From an uncultured Sulfolobales archaeon (GTDB taxonomy: Archaea > Thermoproteota > Thermoprotei_A > Sulfolobales > Acidilobaceae), in the NCBI GenBank assembly GCA_937921695.1, contig CAKZTZ010000006.1, positions 19,448 through 83,447 on the forward strand: 64,000 nucleotides of DNA. The letters are read 5' to 3'. Position 1 is the first letter of the stretch; each line of letters opens with the position of its first letter. Position numbers and translations under genes: made by a program. Of the stretch, positions 42,061-51,070 are shown piece after piece. The notes beneath the pieces were generated by a model. It was given only the letters and a program-made list of their open reading frames with translations. It was not told where the DNA came from and did no database searches.

Positions 42061-43614
42061 GTGGGTTTCGAGTTGAAGTCTAAGATATGGGAGCTGGTTA
42101 GGGCTGGCTTAGACCCCTATGTTGTAGCCTACTCTTTCCCCGTAACTATAGTCTCGGAGGAGTTGAAGTCTAAGTATGGGGGTTTAAATCCTGGGGAGGA
42201 GACTGGGGATAGAGTGTCTGTCGCCGGCAGGGTCTGGCACGTGAGGAGACATGGGGGTATCACGTTCCTTGACTTGTATGATCAGACGGGTAAAATCCAG
42301 GTTATACTAAGGAGGGATATAGTGAGGGGTAATAGTAAGCTGGAGCTCCTCTCGAAGCTAATAGATAAGGGTGATATTATAGGGGTTAAGGGTAGGGTTG
42401 TTAAGACTAAGACGGGCGAAGTCTCAGTACTAGCTGAAGACGTGGAACTCCTAGCTATAGCTTGGAGGCAGATTCCATTCCACGAGTTCGGCCTGAAAGA
42501 CCCGGAGCAGAGGTATAAGGAAAGGTATCTCGATATAATGCTCAACTCTAAGGTTAGGAAGGCCATAATTAACCTCTACAAGATCGAGATGGAGATGAGG
42601 AAGATATTAGATGAGAAAGGCTTCATAGAAGTACACACTCCTAAGCTACAGCCAATATATGGGGGCGCCCTAGCTAAACCATTCACAACAACAGTTAACG
42701 CCCTAGAGAGGACTGTATATCTAAGCATAGCCCCTGAGACTTACTTGAAGAGGCTGGTAGTAGCAGGCTTATCTAAGGTGTACGAGATAGCGGTATGTTT
42801 CAGGAACGAGGATATAGATGCGACCCACTACCCTGAGTTTGTACAGCTTGAAGCCTACCAGGCTTACGCAGACTGGAACGACATGATGGGGCTCACCGAG
42901 GAGCTAGTATCCGAGTCTATTAAGAGAGTTTATGGAGACTACAAGGTTGAAGTTGAAGCTGGAGGCGAGACGAAAGTCCTAGACTTCACTAGGCCCTGGA
43001 GGAGAGTCTTACTAGAGGATTCTATAGAGGAAGCCCTCAAAACAAAGATTAAGGGTAAGAGTAGGGAGGAGCTCCTGGAGATAGCTGGGAGCTTAGAGAT
43101 AGAAGTGAAAGACCCGAGGAGGGGTAAGATACTTGAGAAAATCTTCGAGAGGCTAGTCGTCCCCAACATCTGGAACCCCACTTTCGTAACACTATTCCCT
43201 AGAGACATATCACCCTTAGCTAGAACCTATAGGGGCAACCCGGAGTACGTGGAGAGGTTCGAGCTCTACATAGCAGGGCTTGAAATAGCTAACGGCTACT
43301 CCGAGCTCAACAACCCCATATTACAATACTACTTCTTCGAAGAAGAAGAGAAACTTAGAAAGCTAATAGGCCAGGAGGTTGAGGCTCACCCTATGGATAA
43401 GGATTATATTAGAGCCATAGAGTACGGCATGCCGCCCACGGGCGGCGTGGGCATAGGGCTCTACAGGCTTATGATGGTTGTAGGGGGCCTCCCATCTATA
43501 AAAGATGTGATACCTTTCACTATAACTGCCCCCGAGAATATAAAAGTGCTTGGTGAGGAATTCAGGGATCTCATAGATTATTATTTGAGCGTTAAGCCCG
43601 GTCCCGGGGTCTAG
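42061..43614 (+). CDS. lysS: Lysyl-tRNA synthetase, class II
   Basis: A 517-residue enzyme. The N-terminal OB fold (VAGRVWHVRRHGGITFLDLYDQ) binds the anticodon. Motif 1 region ERYLDIMLNSKVRKAI, motif 2 CFRNEDIDATHYPEFVQLEAYQA, and motif 3 PPTGGVGIGLYRLMM are all present. It charges tRNA-Lys. Many archaea use class I; class II is found in some Thermoproteota. In motif 3, the usual GIDR reads GLYR (Tyr for Asp). GTG start; the start is set by the beginning of the OB fold. Confidence 0.94.
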   Translation: MGFELKSKIWELVRAGLDPYVVAYSFPVTIVSEELKSKYGGLNPGEETGDRVSVAGRVWHVRRHGGITFLDLYDQTGKIQVILRRDIVRGNSKLELLSKLIDKGDIIGVKGRVVKTKTGEVSVLAEDVELLAIAWRQIPFHEFGLKDPEQRYKERYLDIMLNSKVRKAIINLYKIEMEMRKILDEKGFIEVHTPKLQPIYGGALAKPFTTTVNALERTVYLSIAPETYLKRLVVAGLSKVYEIAVCFRNEDIDATHYPEFVQLEAYQAYADWNDMMGLTEELVSESIKRVYGDYKVEVEAGGETKVLDFTRPWRRVLLEDSIEEALKTKIKGKSREELLEIAGSLEIEVKDPRRGKILEKIFERLVVPNIWNPTFVTLFPRDISPLARTYRGNPEYVERFELYIAGLEIANGYSELNNPILQYYFFEEEEKLRKLIGQEVEAHPMDKDYIRAIEYGMPPTGGVGIGLYRLMMVVGGLPSIKDVIPFTITAPENIKVLGEEFRDLIDYYLSVKPGPGV

Positions 43615-43646
43615 TGTTTTTTAAACTTTAGAATCTCCCCCACTTC

Positions 43647-44384
43647 ATGGTGGGCGGCTTGCCAGCCCCTAATAAAGTTGAGAAGCTTAAGTACAGGGTT
43701 CTGGCTGTGGAGGCTCTAAGGGCTGTTAGGAGGCTTTTGCCGTACTCGTATAGGCAGTTGTCTAGGGAGATAAATTTCGATGAGACCCTGCTAGCCCGCT
43801 ACTCTACGGGGATAACTGTTCCGAGTTACGAGCAGGCTGTTGAGCTTATAGCGGCGCTTCGAAAGTCCCTGGACCCCGCTAGGATAACTCTCATGAAAGC
43901 CGGGGAGTATAAGGGGCTCCTCGACTTAGCCCCTATACTATCAGATCCTTTCATGCTTAAACTTCTCTCTATGGAGTTCTATGAGAGGTTTAGGGGTAGG
44001 GAGGTGACTAAAATACTTGTTCCCGAAGCTTCGGGGATAACGCTCGCGACAGCTCTAGCTCTTACTTTCGACTCAAACCTGGTTGTTGCTAGGAGGGCTA
44101 AGGATAACCCTATGGTTGAATATGTTGAGGAGCACATTATAGAGCCTCCAGCTATTAAAAACATATTCTATATTCCTAAGGGTAGCCTGAAGAAGGAAGA
44201 TAGGGTGCTAGTTGTTGATGACATAGTTCAGACCGGGTTCACTCTAGCCGTTATGAAGAAGTTTGTTGAGAGAGCTGGAGCTAAATTGCAGGGGGTAGCG
44301 ACTATAGTTGTAGTAGGGGATGAGTGGAGGAGGAGGGTTGATATAGATAGGGTGGAGGCTCTCATAACAATATCTAAAGTATAG
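43647..44384 (+). CDS. GfcR-like regulator: HTH plus PRTase-fold domain
   Basis: A 245-residue protein. The N-terminal helix-turn-helix (about 25-65: LPYSYRQLSREINFDETLLAR followed by YSTGITVPSYEQA) is joined to a phosphoribosyltransferase fold. The PRPP loop VLVVDDIVQTGFTLAVM is intact. This architecture is the archaeal orotate/purine PRTase-like regulator group (GfcR and PurR-like functions). It most likely senses PRPP or nucleobases. It lies directly upstream of the nucleoside ABC transporter operon, so control of that operon is a good guess (inference). Confidence 0.83.
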   Translation: MVGGLPAPNKVEKLKYRVLAVEALRAVRRLLPYSYRQLSREINFDETLLARYSTGITVPSYEQAVELIAALRKSLDPARITLMKAGEYKGLLDLAPILSDPFMLKLLSMEFYERFRGREVTKILVPEASGITLATALALTFDSNLVVARRAKDNPMVEYVEEHIIEPPAIKNIFYIPKGSLKKEDRVLVVDDIVQTGFTLAVMKKFVERAGAKLQGVATIVVVGDEWRRRVDIDRVEALITISKV

Positions 44385-44432
44385 ATTATATTGAAATGTT
44401 TAAATCAATAAGTGACATGAAACTCATAGACA

Positions 44433-44446
44433 GAAGCATATATAAC
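44433..44446 (+). promoter_or_regulatory. Promoter of the nucleoside transporter operon
   Basis: gaagcatatataac lies about 30 bases before the ATG-type start at 44469 and shows the BRE/TATA pattern. A ggtgtcc site precedes the coding start. The GfcR-like gene lies just upstream, so its own binding site may overlap this element. Confidence 0.5.
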
Positions 44447-44468
44447 CTTGATTTAAACAGTTAAAATA

Positions 44469-45779
44469 GTGGTGTCCCCGATGCAAGCTAGCAGGAGGGA
44501 TTTCCTGAAACTATCGGGGGCTGGGGCTCTAGGACTTGTCGTAGGGTTAGCGGGCGGCTATATGGCTTGGGGGGCTAGACCACCTCCCCCCCTACAAGTT
44601 CCCGTGGAGAAGAAGATTAAAGCTCTCTGGATATACGTGGGGCCCATAGCTGACGTGGGCTGGACGGCGGCCCATCACGAGGCTAAGGAATCTACAGTTA
44701 GGCTCTTCGGCGGGAGGCTGGAAGCTAAGCATGTGGAGAAGGTTAGTGAGGGTGAGGCTAAGAAGGTCATAGAGACTGAGCTTACGAGGGAGAGATATGA
44801 TGCTGTGTTCGCTACAAGCTACGGGTTTAAATATGCTGTTAGCGAGCTCGCTAGAGACTTTAAGGACGTTAAATTCTATCATTGCAGTGGTGAGTGGGAG
44901 TGGGAAGGCTTCAAGGGCCTCCCCAACGTTTCAACTTATTTCGCTGAATTCTACCAGCTATACTTCCTCAACGGTGTGGCTGCCGGGGCTGTTACTAAGA
45001 CTTGTAAAATAGGCTATGTGCCGGCATTCCTCATACCTGAAGTTGTAAGGCATATTAACGCTTACGCCCTAGGGGCGGTTTACGGTGCTAAAATAACGGG
45101 TAACTGTGGGGCTGGCGAGAAGCTTGAAGTTTACGTTAAATCACCTCTTCTAGCCTGGTTCGCCCCCGATAAGGCTAAGGCTGACGCTATGTATTTAGTG
45201 GATAAATATGATGTTGACGTGCTAGCCTTCACGGAGGATACTACTGCAGTGCTAGATGTTGCTGAAGAGTATATGAAGAAAGGGAAGCGAGTCTACTCTT
45301 TCAGCCACTATAATGACATGTTCGCCTACTATAAGAGGAAGGGCATAACTTTAGAAAGCCACCTTACAGGGCAGATAGCTAACTGGACCCCTATACTCGT
45401 ATATCTATTATCTAAACTCTACATGGGCTTCTATGAGAAGGAGGATGTATGGGCTAGGCTGGGAGACTTCACCCCGGTAAGGTGGGCTGGGAAGCCTGAA
45501 GAATCCCTAGCAGGGAAGCCTGAAGGCTCCGTCTACCTGGCGGAGCTGAATACTAAGGTTATACCGCCACCGGTAATAGCTGAGATTAAGAGGCTATACG
45601 AGGAGATGAAGGAGCTCCTCTACGAGCCTTTCACAGGCCCCATAAAAGGATATAAGATAGATGAGAATGGTAGACCCCAGGAAGATGTGAGAGTTAAGGT
45701 TAGAGAAGGGGAGAGAGTGGGGAGGGACGCTCTCTGGTATATGGACTGGTTCCATGAGAAAATAATATCTCCAGTGTGA
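44469..45779 (+). CDS. BMP-family (Med/PnrA) substrate-binding protein with Tat signal
   Basis: A 436-residue binding protein. A twin-arginine signal (ASRRDFLKLSGAGALGLVVG, residues about 6-25) precedes the mature domain. KIKALWIYVGPIADVGWTAAHHEAK is the BMP start, with FATSYGFKYAV and YFAEFYQLYFLNGVAAGAV. Such proteins bind purine nucleosides or other ligands. It is first in a four-gene ABC importer operon. The Tat signal suggests folding before export. GTG start at 44469 with a second start (ATG) four codons later. Confidence 0.93.
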   Translation: MVSPMQASRRDFLKLSGAGALGLVVGLAGGYMAWGARPPPPLQVPVEKKIKALWIYVGPIADVGWTAAHHEAKESTVRLFGGRLEAKHVEKVSEGEAKKVIETELTRERYDAVFATSYGFKYAVSELARDFKDVKFYHCSGEWEWEGFKGLPNVSTYFAEFYQLYFLNGVAAGAVTKTCKIGYVPAFLIPEVVRHINAYALGAVYGAKITGNCGAGEKLEVYVKSPLLAWFAPDKAKADAMYLVDKYDVDVLAFTEDTTAVLDVAEEYMKKGKRVYSFSHYNDMFAYYKRKGITLESHLTGQIANWTPILVYLLSKLYMGFYEKEDVWARLGDFTPVRWAGKPEESLAGKPEGSVYLAELNTKVIPPPVIAEIKRLYEEMKELLYEPFTGPIKGYKIDENGRPQEDVRVKVREGERVGRDALWYMDWFHEKIISPV

Positions 45780-47302
45780 TCATCGTGGCTGAGAGAGAGC
45801 CTATACTAGAGGCCCGCGGTATCACAGTAGTTTACCCTAACGGTGTCGTAGCTAATGTAGATGTTAACTTTAAAGTATACGAGGGAGAGATAGTAGCCCT
45901 CTTAGGCGAGAACGGAGCCGGCAAGAGCACCTTAGTTAGAGCGGTCGCGGGGATCGTGAGGCCTAACAAGGGGGAAGTATATTTTCAAGGGAGGAAAGTA
46001 GTAATCAATAATTATAGTGAAGCGTTAAAGCTCGGAATATACCTGGTCAGCCAGAACCCCCACGTTTTCGAGACCCTTACTGTAGCCGAGGATGTGGGGC
46101 TCACACTGAGTAGGGCGGGGTTTAAGGTGAAGTTGAGGGATGTTGAAAAACTACTGGCTAGCGCCAGCTTAGAATATGATGTTAAAGTGAGCCCCCACGA
46201 GCTGGGCTGGGGGCTTTCCATGGGCGAGAAGCAGAGGGTTGAGATAGCTAAAGCTTTACTCTTGAACTCTAAAGTCATTATGTTAGATGAGCCTACAACA
46301 CACTTAACCCCTATGGAGACCTCCTCCCTACTAGGCATGTTGAGGAGGCTCACTGGTAAGGGTAAAGGCATAGTCTTCATAACCCATAAGATTGGAGAGG
46401 CTATGAACGTTGCTGATAGAATAGTTGTTATGAGAGGAGGCAGGGTTACTGGGGAGTTTAATGCTGGAAGCGTTACTAGAGAATCTTTACTCGAAGCTAT
46501 GTTCGGCGCTGGAAACGTCAACTTTGAGGGGGGAGTTAAAAGCCCCCCCTTAAAGGAGGGTGATGGGAGAGCCACCCTTATAGATGTTGAGGATCTCTGG
46601 GTCTTAGAGCATGGGGTTCCCCGCGTTAAAGGTGTAACTTTCAGTGTTAGAGAGGGGGAGATTGTAGGGGTTGCAGGGGTTGCTGGTAACGGTCAGAGGG
46701 AGCTCTTTGAAGCACTCATAGGTTTGAGGAAGCCTGCTAGGGGGCGCGTGAGAATATCCGGGGTTGACGTTACAAGTTTAGGGCCTGGAGAGAGGGTTAA
46801 ACGGGGTTTAGCAGTCATACCGGAAGAGAAGCTGGGCTGGGCCCTCGTCCCCGGCTTGAGCGTTAAGTTTAACGTTGCCTTCGCCTTAGCCTCCGTTAAT
46901 TCAGGTTTAGGTTTCCTAGTGAACTGGTCTAAAGTAGATAGGATTGCGAGGGAGGTGATAGGGTTAACCAAGGTTAAAGTTGCAGGTGGGGATGTGCCTG
47001 TGGATTCCCTTAGCGGGGGCAACATGCAGAGGCTTATCGTTGCCAGGGAGCTGTTTAGGAAGCCTAAGATAGTTATAGCTATGAACCCTACGGGGGGCTT
47101 AGACTATGCTACGAGCGTGGAAGTTAGAAAGTTGATTGTTAAAGCTTCCGGTGAGGGCACAGGCTTCCTCATTATATCTGAGGATTTAGGGGAGCTTCTT
47201 GAGATATCGGACAGGATCATAGTTATGAGTAGAGGCTCGTTGAAGGGGGGGTTTGGAAGGCCTTTTAACTTTGACTCGATAGCTAAGAGTATGGCTGACT
47301 AA
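45776..47302 (+). CDS. ABC transporter, double ATP-binding protein (nucleoside type)
   Basis: A 508-residue protein with two ABC domains. The first has LLGENGAGKSTLVRAVAG, LSMGEKQRVEIAKALLL and VIMLDEPTTHLTP. The second has VGVAGVAGNGQRELFEALIG, LSGGNMQRLIVARELF and IVIAMNPTGGLDY. The second site is the degenerate type (no P-loop Lys-Ser/Thr, Asn for Asp/Glu), normal for nucleoside and sugar importers of this class. It energises the permeases that follow. Overlaps the upstream gene by four bases. Confidence 0.95.
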   Translation: MIIVAEREPILEARGITVVYPNGVVANVDVNFKVYEGEIVALLGENGAGKSTLVRAVAGIVRPNKGEVYFQGRKVVINNYSEALKLGIYLVSQNPHVFETLTVAEDVGLTLSRAGFKVKLRDVEKLLASASLEYDVKVSPHELGWGLSMGEKQRVEIAKALLLNSKVIMLDEPTTHLTPMETSSLLGMLRRLTGKGKGIVFITHKIGEAMNVADRIVVMRGGRVTGEFNAGSVTRESLLEAMFGAGNVNFEGGVKSPPLKEGDGRATLIDVEDLWVLEHGVPRVKGVTFSVREGEIVGVAGVAGNGQRELFEALIGLRKPARGRVRISGVDVTSLGPGERVKRGLAVIPEEKLGWALVPGLSVKFNVAFALASVNSGLGFLVNWSKVDRIAREVIGLTKVKVAGGDVPVDSLSGGNMQRLIVARELFRKPKIVIAMNPTGGLDYATSVEVRKLIVKASGEGTGFLIISEDLGELLEISDRIIVMSRGSLKGGFGRPFNFDSIAKSMAD

Positions 47303-47315
47303 AGGGTTTTCCATA

Positions 47316-48338
47316 ATGCTCTTCCTAGAGGAGAGGGGTAGAGTGTCTAGGCTAACGATAATTCTAGGAACCCTAGCCGGGGTCTTCGCAGGCTTCTCCC
47401 TGGCTGTATTGTTAACACTCCTTGCAGGGGTGAGCCTGGCGAGCGTTTTAGGCTCTCTCATATATACTTATACTAGCAGCTCGGCTATCGCGTCAATACT
47501 AGCGCTTTCAGGCCCTATAGCAGGGTCGGCTATAGGCTTGACTATCGCGTATAGGGCTCGGTTCATAACTATAGCCTCGGAGGGCCAGGTGATAGCTGGG
47601 GCCATAGTGGTTTTATGGCTTCTAGCCTATTCAGGCTTTAAAATGGGGCCTTTAGAGGGCTTCATATTATCTCTTTTCCTGTCAGGCTTCGTGGGGGCCT
47701 CTATAGGTTTTCTAGTTGCTCTCTTAAAGGTTAAACTTTATGTTAACGAGATACTGTCTAGCCTCATGATCAACTATATTATCCTGGTAGTAGCTAATTA
47801 CATTATTGGGGGCCCGTTCCGAGAGGGGCCTTTCGCCATAACGAGGAGTGTGCCGCACGAGTATAGAGTGAGCTTCACGTTAATACCCCTAGTTACGGGT
47901 CTCATAACGCTAGCCTTATGGATTCTAATGTTTAGGTCTAAACTAGGCTTAGCGGTAGAAGCTTATGGGAGGGCTCCAAAGGCTGCTGAGACATACGGGC
48001 ACGACCCTTCGAGGATAATATTCTCGGTAGCGTTAATCTCAGGCTTCTCGGCGGGCGTGGGGGGGGCTTTAATGATGCTGGGGTTCCAGCATAGTATGAG
48101 TCCTATGAGCGTGTTCCCCGGGTACGGCTATATGGGGGTCCTAGTAGCGTGGCTGTCCGCTAACAACCCTCTAGCAGCTTTCGTATCTTCCCTCTTCATC
48201 TCGAGCATAGCTGTTTATGGTAGGCTCCTGCAAGCTAGCGGGGTTCCATTAGGCTATGTTCTCGGGGCTCAAGCTCTCATAGTCCTGTCAGCCTTAACTG
48301 CTGTCACTCTCGTGAAATACAGGGTTAGGTGGTTGTGA
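47316..48338 (+). CDS. Nucleoside ABC transporter permease 1 (BPD type, YufP/NupP-like)
   Basis: A 340-residue protein with about nine transmembrane helices and a conserved TIASEGQVIAGA loop. AYGRAPKAAETYGHDPSRI is the ATPase coupling loop of the LivH/YufP group. It pairs with the next permease. The second half has GVGGALMMLGFQHSMSP, typical of this importer class. Start ATG 47316, or 47349 if the first few residues are not real. Confidence 0.92.
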   Translation: MLFLEERGRVSRLTIILGTLAGVFAGFSLAVLLTLLAGVSLASVLGSLIYTYTSSSAIASILALSGPIAGSAIGLTIAYRARFITIASEGQVIAGAIVVLWLLAYSGFKMGPLEGFILSLFLSGFVGASIGFLVALLKVKLYVNEILSSLMINYIILVVANYIIGGPFREGPFAITRSVPHEYRVSFTLIPLVTGLITLALWILMFRSKLGLAVEAYGRAPKAAETYGHDPSRIIFSVALISGFSAGVGGALMMLGFQHSMSPMSVFPGYGYMGVLVAWLSANNPLAAFVSSLFISSIAVYGRLLQASGVPLGYVLGAQALIVLSALTAVTLVKYRVRWL

Positions 48339-48341
48339 GCC

Positions 48342-49187
48342 TTGGTTAGTTTAGAGCTACTCCTAGCAGCTCTTTCTATGGCCGCCCCGATAATGATAGC
48401 TGCTTTGGGGGAGCTCCTCCTAGAGAGGACTGGAAGGGTTAACCTTGGAGTTGAAGGCATGATGGCTTTCGGGGCCTCCCTATCAATAATGGTAACTTCA
48501 ATCTCAGGCTCCCCAGCTATGGGCCTCTTAGGGGGGCTTGTGGGAGGTCTCATTATAGCCCTCGTCTACGTTGCGGCCGCTCTAGCTTTAAAGATCGACC
48601 AGATAGTGGTAGGGTTACTCATAGTGTTCCTAGGGATAGGGCTGGCAGACTTGCTAGCTGCGGCGGGCCACACTATAGCTCCAGCCCTAACCCCATGGTC
48701 TCCGACCCATGTGACCGTAATATTTCTAACCCTAGCGGCCCCCATAGCCCTCTGGATACTATTATATAGAACATGGGCTGGCGTGGAGATAAGAGCCATA
48801 GGCACAGACGAGCTAGCGGCTAGAGAGAGGGGGTTAAGAGTAGACCTTGCAAGAACAATAGCGGCCCTAGCTGGAGGCGTAGCGGCGGGGGTTGCAGGAG
48901 CATATATGGCTCTAACCCTGTACAACGGCAAATACTTCTCAGGGCTCACAGCAGGCTGGGGGTGGCTAGCCATAGGCTCAGTCATACTAGGCTTCTGGAA
49001 CCCTATAGGGGTAGCCATAGCAGGGTATTCAATAGGCCTCCTCATACTCCTAAGACCCTACACTATAAGCCTAGGAGTACCATCTTACATAGCGCACTCA
49101 ACACCATACATAGCCGTGCTAATAGCCCTAATAATAGTGTCGAGACTAGCGAGAAGCCCGAGATGGAAACCCCCCAAAACCCTATAA
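48342..49187 (+). CDS. Nucleoside ABC transporter permease 2
   Basis: A 281-residue membrane protein with about eight hydrophobic segments. PIMIAALGELLLERTGRVNLGVEGMMA is the signature of the second permease in BMP importers, and EIRAIGTDELAARERGLRVDLAR is the coupling loop. It starts four bases after the previous stop. It closes the BMP-ATPase-permease-permease operon. Confidence 0.93.
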   Translation: MVSLELLLAALSMAAPIMIAALGELLLERTGRVNLGVEGMMAFGASLSIMVTSISGSPAMGLLGGLVGGLIIALVYVAAALALKIDQIVVGLLIVFLGIGLADLLAAAGHTIAPALTPWSPTHVTVIFLTLAAPIALWILLYRTWAGVEIRAIGTDELAARERGLRVDLARTIAALAGGVAAGVAGAYMALTLYNGKYFSGLTAGWGWLAIGSVILGFWNPIGVAIAGYSIGLLILLRPYTISLGVPSYIAHSTPYIAVLIALIIVSRLARSPRWKPPKTL

Positions 49188-49304
49188 CTCTAAACCCCAC
49201 CCGGGAACACGGCTTCTACATGTCTCCAAAAAGCATCGACAAGTATAAACGGGGCCCTCCAGCTTTTAGGCTGTGAAGCTCAAGGTATGAGAGGGTGTTA
49301 ATGT

Positions 49305-49733
49305 TTGGACATGTGGCTTATAGCATCCCTGCTAGTAATATTTATCTGGGGCATTTGGGGTTTAATGCTCAAGTATGCGGGGCTCTACATGGAGTGGTAC
49401 TATGTATACTTGGGGTCCGCTGTGGGGGCATTCATAATATACGCTTCTTTCATAGCTACTCTAACTCTAACTGGTAAACTATCCGTACCACTACAAGTGA
49501 AGCCTCTAACAATAGCGGCAGCCGGGGGCCTCCTAGGAGCCTTAGGAGGAATATTCATGGTTATAGCTTTAAAGACCGGGGAAGCCTCAATAGTAGTCCC
49601 CCTAACAGCCCTCTACCCCCTAGTCACAACGCTAGCATCCTACGCGATCCTCGGAGAGCCCCTAACAACTAGGAAAATAGCCGGCCTAGTATTAGCCATC
49701 ATAGCGGTAATCCTACTATCCACCTCCGAGTAG
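49305..49733 (+). CDS. Half-size EamA/DMT-family transporter
   Basis: A 142-residue membrane protein with five hydrophobic segments and one EamA repeat (LGALGGIFMVIALKTGEASI, then VVPLTALYPLVTTLASYAIL). Full DMT transporters have two repeats, so this half-size protein must dimerise. Substrate unknown. It starts with TTG 118 bases after the transporter operon, with its own promoter-like tract (acaagtataaacg, about 49238-49250). Confidence 0.86.
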   Translation: MDMWLIASLLVIFIWGIWGLMLKYAGLYMEWYYVYLGSAVGAFIIYASFIATLTLTGKLSVPLQVKPLTIAAAGGLLGALGGIFMVIALKTGEASIVVPLTALYPLVTTLASYAILGEPLTTRKIAGLVLAIIAVILLSTSE

Positions 49734-50034
49734 ATCACAACTATAATCTACTTGCAAAGGATCTTTAGGTAAGCGTTCATAATTTAAATAATATTTAGAG
49801 AGCCCCTAGCGGTCCACTCTGCGATAGGGAAAGCTACAGATGGGGGGCCCATAGCGTTAGCATTGACCAGGGCCTCATACCCTCTCGATGAAGCTAGTTA
49901 TCCCACATGTAGAGCTAACTATGCCAACGGTACTTAGCAATATCTCCGTTAGTAGAGAAGCGCGCCCGACAATAGGGGCATGTGCATGTTCAAGAGAAAG
50001 AGCCTAACAGGCTAGAAGTTAAAAAGTTGATAGA
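49734..50034. other. Spacer before SRP RNA, no recognised feature
   Basis: Three hundred bases of mixed composition between the EamA gene and the SRP RNA promoter. Local hairpins (GCCTAACAGGC near 50002-50012, and GTTAGCTCTAC-type pairing with the upstream GTAGAGCTAAC region near 49890-49920) are visible. There is no credible frame. A small RNA is possible but unsupported. Confidence 0.3.
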
Positions 50035-50036
50035 AA

Positions 50037-50050
50037 GGGAAATTTATATT
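50037..50050 (+). promoter_or_regulatory. SRP RNA promoter (BRE/TATA)
   Basis: aggg-aaatttatatt: purines followed by a T/A core centred about 28-30 bases before the first G of the SRP RNA terminal helix, correct spacing for an archaeal stable-RNA promoter. Confidence 0.6.
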
Positions 50051-50075
50051 CTCTCAATCGTAATAATACATTATA

Positions 50076-50411
50076 GGTGGCGCGCGGGAAGGGCTGGGGG
50101 CTTCGCCAGCCCCTCTAGCTCCGAGTGAGCTAGCCTGAAGGCGCCAGGCAGGGGCCAGTAATCCAAGGCCTGGAGGCCGGCTGGGGCGGAAGCCGCCTGG
50201 GGTCGGGGCGTTGAAGCCCGTCCCGCGGGGCCGGCGGAGGCGTGGGTGCCCGCTGGAGGGCGGGCGCTACCGTCTTAGCCAGGGAAACATGGCTAGGCCC
50301 GGAAGGGAGCAACCTAGCCCTGGACGCTGGCGTTCGCGGGGGTGCGGGCTGAGCCTTCCTGGGGGAGGCTCCGCTCTAAGCGCTCTGGGCTCTTGGAGTC
50401 CGCGCGCCACC
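50076..50411 (+). ncRNA. ffs: Signal recognition particle 7S RNA
   Basis: The ends pair perfectly: GGTGGCGCGCGG (from 50076) with CCGCGCGCCACC (to 50411), the archaeal terminal helix that closes the molecule. The domain IV apical motif GGCCCGGAAGGGAGCAACC lies near 50297-50314, with the SRP54-binding internal loops flanked by GGGAAACATGG. Long GC-rich helix 5 segments fill the rest. With SRP19 and SRP54 it targets secreted proteins to the membrane. A T-rich end (ctttaaatt) follows. Length about 336 nt is near the upper end of usual archaeal SRP RNA. Confidence 0.96.
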
Positions 50412-50447
50412 CTTTAAATTATATGGTTTTAAGCTTTCACTTTCCCA

Positions 50448-50735
50448 TTGTATCTGGGGGTTTTAATGGTTGAGTGGAGTCATGTGGTTATGTTAGGGTT
50501 TGCCCTGATATTTCTAGGGGTTTTACTTGTGTTTGCAGGCTTCTTTTTCGCTGTTCTAGGTAAGGCTGAGGGTGGTAGGGTTGAGGGTGGGGGTGTTATT
50601 TTGATAGGCCCTATTCCGATAATATTTGGGACTTCTACGACTCTAGCTATCGTAGCTTCTATACTAGCTATAATAATGATAGTGTTAATGTTGATATTAA
50701 TGTTCTTAGCCCCGAGGATATGGGGGGGAGGCTAG
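50448..50735 (+). CDS. DUF131-type small membrane protein
   Basis: A small membrane protein with two hydrophobic segments (about 12-37 and 63-88) around GKAEGGRVEGGGVILIGPIPIIFG, the hallmark of the archaeal DUF131/TIGR00304 family. Function unknown. ATG 50466 (MVEWSHVVM) is the more likely start than TTG 50448. It lies just after the SRP RNA gene; its stop overlaps the small convergent coding region. Confidence 0.85.
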   Translation: MYLGVLMVEWSHVVMLGFALIFLGVLLVFAGFFFAVLGKAEGGRVEGGGVILIGPIPIIFGTSTTLAIVASILAIIMIVLMLILMFLAPRIWGGG

Positions 50736-50908
50736 CTCCTCATAATATCTGCGAACCCCTTAACAACCTCCCTATACTTCTCCTCAACCTCCCTAACTAA
50801 AGCCTCATACTTGTTAATGATCATAGTCCTCCTAGCCTCATATCTAGCCCTAGCTTCAGCCCTAAGCCTCTCAAGAGCCTCCCCAAGCTTACCCCTACTC
50901 AAGCTCAA
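50732..50908 (-). CDS. Short coiled-coil protein (58 residues)
   Basis: A minus-strand frame begins with TTG 50908 and reads MSLSRGKLGEALERLRAEA, then RARYEARRTMIINKYEALV, and REVEEKYREVVKGFADIMRS. The heptad-like charge pattern suggests one long coiled-coil helix, as in stalk proteins of V/A-type ATPases, but no homologue is identified. A ggggttgc site precedes the start by about 6 bases. Its stop overlaps the DUF131 stop. Confidence 0.5.
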   Translation of the reverse strand: MSLSRGKLGEALERLRAEARARYEARRTMIINKYEALVREVEEKYREVVKGFADIMRS

Positions 50909-51070
50909 GAAAGCAACCCCGAAGTGAAAATCTAAAACTAGAGCTTTATATATTGATCATATTAATAAAAATTCAAAAAGAAGAGAACCCTCAAGATTCA
51001 AGGGAAAACAAGGCAGGCTCCAGGGATGCTTCAAGGTGAAAACTAGACGTTAAAACTATTCTTAAACTAG

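Noticed and set aside
48566..49045. Minus-strand 159-residue frame inside permease 2
   Set aside because: It is an Ala/Pro/Ser-rich shadow of the permease gene, with no start context or family features.
49734..50034. C/D box RNA with gatgaa near 49887
   Set aside because: Only one approximate C box is present; no D box or C'/D' pair at proper spacing.
50130..50417. Frames inside the SRP RNA region
   Set aside because: Their Pro/Arg/Gly composition comes from GC-rich RNA helices; the terminal helix and domain IV motif identify the RNA.
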